Shown: positions 6,981-12,168 of the stretch, one piece after another
Layout of the letters: each line of letters begins with the position of its first letter
How positions within the stretch are numbered: the stretch's first letter is position 1
Assembly: GCA_903832475.1 (NCBI GenBank)
Contig: CAILBQ010000639.1
Span: forward strand, 1-12,168
DNA length: 12,168 nucleotides
Reading direction: 5' to 3'
DNA from: an uncultured Acidobacteriota bacterium
Lineage (GTDB): Bacteria > Acidobacteriota > Terriglobia > Terriglobales > Acidobacteriaceae
Position numbers and translations under genes: made by a program
Notes under the pieces: model-generated
What the model saw: only the letters and a program-made list of their open reading frames with translations
Told to the model about the DNA's origin: nothing
Databases searched by the model: none

Positions 6981-7822
6981 GGCGTCTTCCCCGCGCCGGA
7001 CGACGCCGGGCGATACTCCGCTTCCACGTCGGTTCGCCACTCCAGGACGGCCGCGGCCAGCGACTCAACCAGTTGCGTCTGGTAGTCCGGATCCGTCACC
7101 TCGGTCACCACTTTCCGGTTTGCATCGCGGATCGGCGCCATCTCGACCGCGATCGCCGGACAGGCCATGCTGTCGACTCCGAGCAGGGACGTCCGCGCCA
7201 AGGTCGCCGGAATCGGCCCGGTGTCTGCGCCCGAGGTGCTCGTTCCGCCCGCCACCGTAGTATGTTCGAGCGCGCTGTTCACCGTGCTGGCCAGCTTCAG
7301 GCTGCGCGTCACGAAGGCTGACTGCGCCGTCTTCCAGGCTAGAAAGCGTGTTGGCTCGGTCGGGCCTAGCGACGAAACGAAAATATGCACTCCCGAACCT
7401 GTTTCCGAAGCATGCAGGCTCAGGCAAGCCGCGGCATTGGCATGGTTGGCGATCTGCGCGCGGGTATTGGCGTCGACACTGACGTTGCCCTCGCGGGTCG
7501 TCGTTACCTGGAATCCCCGCGCGCCCAGCAGCGACCGCAGCCTCACGCTCAGCGCCAGGGTCAGCGTTTTCTCTGCCGTGCTGTCGGCCAACTGCGCCCC
7601 GCCATCATCGCCACCATGTGCAGCGTCCAGTACAACCACAAACCGTCGTCCGCCTTCCACAACTCGCGAAGGCACAGGACGCACTGTGTCAGGAGCCGGC
7701 TGACTGACGCTGGGAGTGGGGCCGGCCGCAGAACTGGGGCTTACCGCCTGTCCAAAACCGGGCACGGCCGCCATGCCGCTCGCGAAAATCAGGGCAACCC
7801 GAACACTGCGAAATCGTTCCAA
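6977..7822 (-). CDS. Exported N-acetylmuramoyl-L-alanine amidase (Amidase_3)
   Basis: Zinc hydrolase that cuts the bond between N-acetylmuramic acid and the stem peptide of peptidoglycan, in the periplasm. From the TTG at 7822 it has 281 residues: a signal peptide (ERFRSVRVALIFASGMAAVPGFGQA), a Ser/Pro-rich linker to about residue 55, then an Amidase_3 domain. Zinc ligands are His69 in VVLDAAHGGDDGG, Glu84 in STAEKTL and His137 in LSLHASE; the catalytic Glu227 is in PAIAVEMAP. No AMIN or SPOR domain is seen. The frame stays open to a TTG at 7975, which would place 51 extra residues before the signal peptide; TTG 7822 (or 7828) fits export better, though its Shine-Dalgarno is weak. It is the first gene of the amidase-GerMN-murI set. 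The catalytic assignment is strong; the start is not. Confidence 0.88.
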   Translation of the reverse strand: MERFRSVRVALIFASGMAAVPGFGQAVSPSSAAGPTPSVSQPAPDTVRPVPSRVVEGGRRFVVVLDAAHGGDDGGAQLADSTAEKTLTLALSVRLRSLLGARGFQVTTTREGNVSVDANTRAQIANHANAAACLSLHASETGSGVHIFVSSLGPTEPTRFLAWKTAQSAFVTRSLKLASTVNSALEHTTVAGGTSTSGADTGPIPATLARTSLLGVDSMACPAIAVEMAPIRDANRKVVTEVTDPDYQTQLVESLAAAVLEWRTDVEAEYRPASSGAGKTP

Positions 7823-7996
7823 GTGCAAAGCTGGACGTCCGATCAACGTGCAGCCACCCCGGCGCGGGACCAGCGTCGCAGGATCCGCGGCACGATCCGC
7901 GTCTGGCCAGATGCTTTCGCTCCTGAGTTCAATCCTCGAAGGCGCGGCGCGTTCAACATTGGGCTTTCCATGCAATTGGCTGCCAATCCCCGCTCG

Positions 7997-8002
7997 ATTG
8001 TA
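7997..8002 (-). promoter_or_regulatory. Possible -10 box for the amidase cluster
   Basis: The - strand reads TACAAT here, five of six matches to the sigma-70 -10 consensus. The hexamer 16-17 bases upstream is GTTTCA or AGTTTC, a poor -35. It would place transcription start near 7990, upstream of both candidate amidase start codons. Offered only as a candidate. Confidence 0.25.
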
Positions 8003-8043
8003 ACGCAGCTATCCAATCTGAAACTCGTCTGGATCGTACCTCT

Positions 8044-8089
8044 AGTGTCCGGCAGAAAGCGGCAGTTTCACCACGGCAAAGCCGGACTA
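8044..8089. repeat. Imperfect inverted repeat upstream of the first VWA gene
   Basis: Perfect 7-bp arms GTCCGGC (8047-8053) and GCCGGAC (8081-8087) enclose 27 bases. With a two-base bulge, the pairing extends outward through TAG/CTA. It could be a REP-like or small MITE-type remnant, a hairpin in the leader of the VWA transcript, or chance in GC-rich DNA. No T-run follows on either strand. Confidence 0.4.
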
Positions 8090-8140
8090 ACAGCTATGGT
8101 TGAGACGTGCTAACATCGGCAACAAACATTGGGTAGACAC

Positions 8141-9259
8141 ATGACAGCCTTCCCTTTCTCCCGAGCCGCCCAAAAAGCCGGAAAACCCGGCTGCTCTTCG
8201 TGCCGTCAATCTGCCCGCATACATGCTCGATCTCTCCGTCCCCTGTGCGGGGCCCTGGCCGTCCTGTTTCTGACTTGCAGCATCGCGGCGAAAGCTCAGG
8301 ACGACCCGCTCAACAAGGTCCACGTCCCGCCCCCAGGCACCTCGGCGACACCGCCGACCGGCCCACCGGCAGGCTCGGAAGCCGCGCCGCTGGAAGGAAA
8401 AGACGCGCTTTCCGCCCGCCCCGGGTCGCGCATCGCCGTCAACGTCGACCTGGTCCTCATCCCCGTCACGATTACCGACCCCATGAACCGCCTGGTCACC
8501 GGGCTCGAGCAGGACGACTTCTTCGTCTACGAAAACAACTCCCTGCAAAAGCTGCGCACCTTTTCCTGCGAAGACGCGCCCGTTTCCATCGGCATCATCA
8601 TGGATCTTTCCGGCTCCATGACTTCCAAGCTGGTGCGAGCCCGAGAATCCATCGTGCAGTTCATGAAAACCGCCAACCCGCAGGACGAGTTCTTCGTCAT
8701 CGGCTTCAACGACCGACCCGAGTTGATCGAAGATTTCACCAGTTCCATCGACGACATCCAGGCCCGCCTCGCCACCGTCCGCTCCGGCCATCGCACCGCC
8801 CTGCTCGACGCCATCTACTTCGGCATGGACAAGATGAAAACCGCCAAGCATGAGCGCAAAGCCTTGCTGGTAGTTTCTGACGGCGGCGACAATCGCTCAC
8901 GCTACACTGAAAATGAAGTCAAAGCTCAGGTGCGCGAATCCGACGTCCAGATTTATTCGATCGGTATCTTCGACCCCTACGCCCCTACCACCGAAGAGCG
9001 CATGGGACCTCTATTGCTGAATGATCTCAGCGAAGAAACCGGCGGCCGCATGTTCCGCGTGGACGATCTGGCCGATATGGGCGACATCGCCATCAAGATT
9101 TCTACCGAATTGCGCAACCAGTATGTCCTCGGATACCACCCCAAAACCATGCAACGAGACGGTAAGTGGCGTAAAGTGAAGGTGAAGCTGGTGCCTCCGC
9201 AGGGCCTGCCTCCCCTGACTGTCCATGCCCGTACCGGTTACTATGCGCCTCTTCACTAA
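8141..9259 (+). CDS. Exported VWA domain protein, acidobacterial TIGR03436 type (first copy)
   Basis: 372-residue protein from the ATG at 8141; a TTG at 8129 would add four residues. The hydrophobic stretch in RPLCGALAVLFLTCSIAAKAQD is a signal peptide with likely cleavage after AKA. A Pro-rich linker leads to a beta-strand segment (VNVDLVLIPVTITD...GLEQDDFFVYENN) typical of the family. The VWA domain starts near residue 148. The MIDAS motif DLSGSM (Asp155, Ser157, Ser159) is intact, with Thr219 in RTALLDA and Asp247 in VVSDGGDN. The C-terminus has the family ending YVLGYHP...ARTGYYAPL. VWA domains bind protein ligands through a divalent metal; the ligand and role of this family are unknown. 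It is more divergent from the next two copies than they are from each other. There is no sortase motif or membrane anchor beyond the signal peptide. Confidence 0.9.
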   Translation: MTAFPFSRAAQKAGKPGCSSCRQSARIHARSLRPLCGALAVLFLTCSIAAKAQDDPLNKVHVPPPGTSATPPTGPPAGSEAAPLEGKDALSARPGSRIAVNVDLVLIPVTITDPMNRLVTGLEQDDFFVYENNSLQKLRTFSCEDAPVSIGIIMDLSGSMTSKLVRARESIVQFMKTANPQDEFFVIGFNDRPELIEDFTSSIDDIQARLATVRSGHRTALLDAIYFGMDKMKTAKHERKALLVVSDGGDNRSRYTENEVKAQVRESDVQIYSIGIFDPYAPTTEERMGPLLLNDLSEETGGRMFRVDDLADMGDIAIKISTELRNQYVLGYHPKTMQRDGKWRKVKVKLVPPQGLPPLTVHARTGYYAPLH

Positions 9260-9287
9260 GTCGACGCCTTTGAACGAAAACCAATGT

Positions 9288-9328
9288 TGTCATCCTGAGC
9301 GGAGCGAAGCGAAGTCGAAGGACCTGCG
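9288..9328. repeat. Dispersed Terriglobia-type intergenic repeat, single copy
   Basis: The stretch begins TGTCATCCTGAGCGGAGCG and continues with the AGCGAAG/TCGAAG repeats and GACCTGCG. I recognise this wording as a repeat found many times between genes of Acidobacteriota of this group; that is from memory and was not searched. It sits between the first and second VWA genes. It is translated in the long upstream extension of the second gene, which argues that the extension is not coding. Confidence 0.6.
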
Positions 9329-9344
9329 TCTCCATCCTCAATGG

Positions 9345-10409
9345 GTGCGACCCATCCCGCTCCTGTGTTGGGGATTCGCCATCGCCGCCACGCTGGTCTT
9401 GGCCGGCGCTCCAGCCTTAGCGCAGACGTCGACCAAACAACCAGCCCAGAATCCCCTCAGTGTCGACACCGACCCGGTCCGCTCTCCCGACCCCGAGCCC
9501 GCGCGTGGATCTTCTGACAACATTGCCAAGGAAGGCTCCAACTTCACGCTTCACTCCGACGTCGAAGAAGTCTCGCTCAACGTCACCGTTCTCGACGGCA
9601 AAGGCCAGATCGTCCAGACGCTGAAAAAAGAAGATTTCAAGATTCTGGAAGACGGCGTCCCGCAGACCTTGCTCAGCTTCCAGCACGCGGATATTCCTGT
9701 CTCCATCGGCCTGGTGATCGACAACTCCGGCTCCATGTTCAAGAAGCGCCCTTCGGTGAACCAATCGGCACTCGACCTGATCGCGGCCTCCAACCCGAAG
9801 GACGAGGCGTTCGTCGTGAATTTTGCCGACGACGCCTATATCGACCAGGAATTTACTTCGAACCCAAAGCTCCTCCGCGAAGGCCTTTCCCACATCGAGT
9901 CCCGCGGCGGAACGGCCCTGTACGATGCTGTCGTCGCCTCCGCGGATAAGCTCGCGGCCGACGCCAAGCATCCGAAGCAGGTCATCGTCATCATCACCGA
10001 CGGCGAAGACAACGCATCCCAGCTCAACCTGGAACAGGCGATCCACCGTGTGCAGCAGCTTTCCGGACCGGTCATCTACACCGTCGGCTTGCTGTTTGGC
10101 GATGAAATGTCGCGCAGCGAAGTGCGCAACGCCCGACGCGCACTCACCCTCCTATCCCAGGAAACCGGCGGCATCGCCTTCTTCCCCAAGTCGTTGGACC
10201 AGATCGACCAGATCGCCGCCGAAGTCGCTCGCGACATCCGCAGCCAGTACACCCTCGCCTATCACAGCACCAAACCCACCAGCGAGCCCGGCTTCCGCAA
10301 GGTGACAGTACTGGCCCAGGCCAAGGGCGAAGGCAAGCTGAACGTGCGCACCCGCACCGGCTATTTCCCTAGTGTTAGAAACGCAGCCAGGACCGCCTCC
10401 GCGAAGTAA
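9345..10409 (+). CDS. Exported VWA domain protein, acidobacterial TIGR03436 type (second copy)
   Basis: 354 residues from the GTG at 9345. This start gives a clean signal peptide (RPIPLLCWGFAIAATLVLAGAPALA, cleavage before QTST). Earlier in-frame ATGs at 9225 and 9243 overlap the preceding gene and run through the dispersed repeat at 9288-9328; they would add 34-40 residues ahead of the signal peptide. No clear Shine-Dalgarno marks any choice. After a variable linker come the family strands (EEVSLNVTVLDGKGQIVQTL, EDFKILEDGVPQ), then a VWA domain with intact MIDAS: DNSGSM (Asp126, Ser128, Ser130), Thr190 in GGTALYDAV and Asp219 in ITDGEDN. It ends with SQYTLAYHSTK and VRTRTGYFP. It is a close paralogue of the next gene along nearly the whole mature protein, with several identical runs such as FFPKSLDQID. 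Function unknown. Confidence 0.9.
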   Translation: MRPIPLLCWGFAIAATLVLAGAPALAQTSTKQPAQNPLSVDTDPVRSPDPEPARGSSDNIAKEGSNFTLHSDVEEVSLNVTVLDGKGQIVQTLKKEDFKILEDGVPQTLLSFQHADIPVSIGLVIDNSGSMFKKRPSVNQSALDLIAASNPKDEAFVVNFADDAYIDQEFTSNPKLLREGLSHIESRGGTALYDAVVASADKLAADAKHPKQVIVIITDGEDNASQLNLEQAIHRVQQLSGPVIYTVGLLFGDEMSRSEVRNARRALTLLSQETGGIAFFPKSLDQIDQIAAEVARDIRSQYTLAYHSTKPTSEPGFRKVTVLAQAKGEGKLNVRTRTGYFPSVRNAARTASAK

Positions 10410-10517
10410 TGTGTCTTCGGGTTGTGATAGCCTCCTTCGAAATCCAATTTGTCTTGAGCCGCCGTTCTGTTCCTTTGCGTCAAACCCTGCTTTGGCAGAG
10501 CCGCCGTCGCAGAACCT

Positions 10518-10521
10518 GGAG
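10518..10521 (+). promoter_or_regulatory. Ribosome binding site of the third VWA gene
   Basis: GGAG lies eight bases before the ATG at 10530 and supports that start. The two preceding VWA genes have no equally clear site. Confidence 0.5.
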
Positions 10522-10529
10522 TACTTTCT

Positions 10530-11579
10530 ATGCCGCACGCTCGAACTTTTCGTGCCCGGGGCATATGGGGTTTCGCCCTGCTCGTGCTCCTAGCAACTTG
10601 TGCCTTTCGTCCCAACTTGTTGAAGGCTCAGCAAGGTCCCTCGCACGCAGGCGCAACGTTCGTGGAAAACGACAGCGCCTTCAGCAACATCAGCCAGCAG
10701 TCAAGTTCGAGCACCGCGTCTCCCGCGAACACTGATGAAGTATCCTTGAACGTCGCGGTACTCGACAGCAAGCACCAGATCGTCCAGAACCTGAACCAGG
10801 AAGACTTCAAAATTCTGGAAGATGGTGATCCGCAGACCATTCTCAGCTTCAGGCACGATGACATTCCAGTCTCCATCGCACTGGTCATCGATCAATCCGG
10901 CTCGATCTTCAAAAAACGACCGGGTGTAAATCAGTTCGCCCTGAATTTCATGGCAGCCTCCAACCCTCGAGATGAAGCCTTTGTCGTAAACTTCGCCAAA
11001 GAGGCTTTCATCGACCAGGGACTCACCTCTGATCCTGCGCTAATCCGCGCTGCTCTCTCACAAGGCAAGTGCTATGGTCCCACGGCTCTCTACGACGCTG
11101 TTGTCGCCTCCGCCGACAAACTCGCCGCGGAATCCCACAACACGAAAAAAATCATCCTGGTCGTCACCGACGGCACAGACAATGCCTCCACCCTCAATCT
11201 TGCAGAAGCCATCCGCCGAGTCCAACGACTCTCCGGCCCAGTCATCTACTCGGTTGGCCTGCTCTTCGGCGAAGGGATACATTTTGGCGAGACACACTTC
11301 GCGCACCGCGCCCTTGAGCTTCTATCCGCACAAACAGGCGGCCTCGCCTTCTTTCCTAAATCTCTTGATCAGATTGACCCCATCGCGGCTGAAGTTGCCG
11401 GCGACATCCGCAGCCAGTACACCCTCACCTATCGCAGCACCAAACCGCCCATTCAGCCGGGTTTCCGCAAGGTAACGGTCTTGGTGAAGACAAAGGGAGA
11501 GAGCAAGCTGAACGTCCGCACTATCCCCGGCTACTTTTCCACCGTCAATAGCTCCCCCAAAGTGACCTCGACCAAATAG
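10530..11579 (+). CDS. Exported VWA domain protein, acidobacterial TIGR03436 type (third copy)
   Basis: 349 residues. The N-terminus PHARTFRARGIWGFALLVLLATC is a signal peptide or lipid-type export signal; cleavage may be after LKA (about residue 33). A cysteine at 24 follows LLAT, but no clean lipobox is formed. A Ser-rich linker (56-65) leads to EVSLNVAVLDSKHQIVQNL and EDFKILEDGDPQ. The VWA domain has an intact MIDAS: DQSGSI (Asp121, Ser123, Ser125), Thr185 in GPTALYDAV and Asp214 in VTDGTDN. The ending VRTIPGYFS departs from the R-x-GYF pattern of the other copies. It aligns with the second copy nearly end to end and follows it by 120 bp, so a tandem duplication is likely. Third-codon positions look more A/T-rich than in the second copy, hinting at older divergence or weaker selection. 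Function unknown. Confidence 0.9.
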   Translation: MPHARTFRARGIWGFALLVLLATCAFRPNLLKAQQGPSHAGATFVENDSAFSNISQQSSSSTASPANTDEVSLNVAVLDSKHQIVQNLNQEDFKILEDGDPQTILSFRHDDIPVSIALVIDQSGSIFKKRPGVNQFALNFMAASNPRDEAFVVNFAKEAFIDQGLTSDPALIRAALSQGKCYGPTALYDAVVASADKLAAESHNTKKIILVVTDGTDNASTLNLAEAIRRVQRLSGPVIYSVGLLFGEGIHFGETHFAHRALELLSAQTGGLAFFPKSLDQIDPIAAEVAGDIRSQYTLTYRSTKPPIQPGFRKVTVLVKTKGESKLNVRTIPGYFSTVNSSPKVTSTK

Positions 11580-11607
11580 CTCGTCGGTGAGATTCAAGAG
11601 CCTTCAA

Positions 11608-12168
11608 CTAGTTTTGAGGATTTTCCGGATTCACTTTCATTTTGAATGTATACCTGCCTCCGGCCACCACGCAGATCGTCCTGTTCTTCTCGCGCCTGAC
11701 ACTGAGAACATCGCCACCTTCCATAAGATTGCGGTCGTTCATTTGAACCGCTTCTCCGGTAGGAAATACCAGCGTGGCTTTTGACCCTACCGGCAGCACC
11801 ACGCCCATCTCTACATCGCTACCCACCCGCTTCCAGCGGCTCTCGATCGGTCCCATTGGCGCGTCATAACTCGCCGCCACCCGCTGCACGCTGCCAACAA
11901 ATGCCGGAGCAATCTGTATTCGTGCATCCGGCTCGCGGCTGAAATCCACATCGACGCCCGCCAGCCCGCGGTAAAACCATTCCTCCGCATGCCCCAGCAT
12001 GAAATGGTTCTGCGACGATGTGGGATTGGCATCCCAAGCCTCGGTCAAGGCCGTCGCTCCATGCGCCAGCTGGTCGCCATAACTCGGCTTGTCGGTTCTC
12101 GAAAGCATGTCGTACAGCACGTCCGATCGGCCGCCGTCGGTCAAAGCCCGTACCACGTAGTGAAAGCC
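11608..12168 (-). CDS. GH78 alpha-L-rhamnosidase, C-terminal part (5' end outside window)
   Basis: Partial gene: the frame runs off the right edge without a start, leaving 186 C-terminal residues. The GTG at 12156 is an internal codon, since GFHY precedes it in the same frame. The segment GATALTEAWD...SSQNHFMLGHAEEWFYRGLAGVDVD matches the end of the (alpha/alpha)6 catalytic barrel of GH78 enzymes. The remaining residues (about 75-186) form the family's C-terminal beta-sandwich. The enzyme would remove terminal alpha-L-rhamnose from plant glycosides or pectin side chains. The catalytic acid and base lie mostly upstream of this fragment and cannot be checked, nor can a signal peptide. It converges on the third VWA gene with 28 bases between the stops. 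The family is well supported; the substrate is inferred. Confidence 0.88.
   Translation of the reverse strand, partial: GFHYVVRALTDGGRSDVLYDMLSRTDKPSYGDQLAHGATALTEAWDANPTSSQNHFMLGHAEEWFYRGLAGVDVDFSREPDARIQIAPAFVGSVQRVAASYDAPMGPIESRWKRVGSDVEMGVVLPVGSKATLVFPTGEAVQMNDRNLMEGGDVLSVRREKNRTICVVAGGRYTFKMKVNPENPQN

Larger units (their letters stand above)
7823..8140. other. Divergent intergenic region (amidase cluster / VWA cluster)
   Basis: About 318 bases between the leftward amidase and the rightward VWA gene, so it should hold promoters for both. On the - strand, TACAAT (7997-8002) resembles a -10 box, but its -35 position (near 8019-8025) is poor. On the + strand, TAACAT at 8111-8116 is a weak -10 candidate with no good -35. 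An imperfect inverted repeat occupies 8044-8089. If the amidase starts at TTG 7975, half of this region is coding instead. Confidence 0.4.

Noticed and set aside
8087..8851. Open frame of 254 codons on the - strand across the first VWA gene
   Set aside because: It is antisense to a clear VWA domain, and the composition (Gly/Asp/Val runs) is typical of the complement of this coding frame.
10410..10529. Promoter between the second and third VWA genes
   Set aside because: No -35/-10 pair with acceptable spacing was found in the 120 bases; only the GGAG ribosome site is convincing.
11580..11620. Possible bidirectional terminator between the third VWA gene and the rhamnosidase
   Set aside because: Only a weak, bulged stem around CCTTCAA/TTTTGAGG with the AACTAGTT palindrome is present, without a proper T-run after it.
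1..12168. CRISPR array, insertion sequence, phage genes, tRNA or rRNA
   Set aside because: Read through on both strands without finding regularly spaced repeats, transposase or phage motifs, or tRNA/rRNA signatures.

Overview
The window looks like a chromosome segment from an Acidobacteriota member, probably class Terriglobia. It is GC-rich. It carries three tandem genes for the secreted von Willebrand factor A (VWA) proteins that are characteristically expanded in this phylum (TIGR03436-type architecture). It also holds one copy of an intergenic repeat of the 'catcctgagcgg-agcgaag' kind that I associate with Terriglobia genomes, and plant-polysaccharide glycosidases. The assignment is inferred from gene content; no rRNA or other phylogenetic marker is present.

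Layout, left to right. (1) 1-428: no convincing gene; holds a LacI/CRE-like operator (318-331) in front of the first gene. (2) 429-3206, + strand: a large exported GH3 beta-glycosidase with a PA14 insertion and a C-terminal Fn3-like domain, ending at a stem-loop terminator. (3) 3243-4343, - strand: a GT4 glycosyltransferase converging on the GH3 gene, whose conserved N-terminus lies upstream of its first ordinary start codon. (4) 4344-4560: an intergenic stretch unusually rich in complementary stems. (5) 4561-7822, - strand: an envelope cluster read amidase > GerMN protein > murI > fabI. The first three genes are joined by two ATGA overlaps; fabI follows after 138 bp. (6) 7823-8140: a divergent intergenic region with an imperfect inverted repeat. 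(7) 8141-11579, + strand: three exported VWA proteins; the second and third are close paralogues, and the Terriglobia-type repeat sits between the first and second. (8) 11608-12168, - strand: the 3' end of a GH78 alpha-L-rhamnosidase running off the window.

How the parts fit. GH3 and GH78 point to extracellular breakdown of plant oligosaccharides or glycosides, with GH3 possibly under a sugar-responsive LacI-family repressor encoded elsewhere. The - strand cluster combines peptidoglycan precursor supply (D-glutamate), peptidoglycan hydrolysis (amidase plus a membrane-anchored GerMN partner) and membrane lipid synthesis (FabI). The VWA trio is exported, has intact metal-ion-dependent adhesion sites, and has no known function.

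I found no CRISPR array, transposase, phage gene, tRNA or rRNA. The least explained items are the structured 4393-4561 region, the missing canonical start of the GT4 gene, and the role of the VWA cluster.
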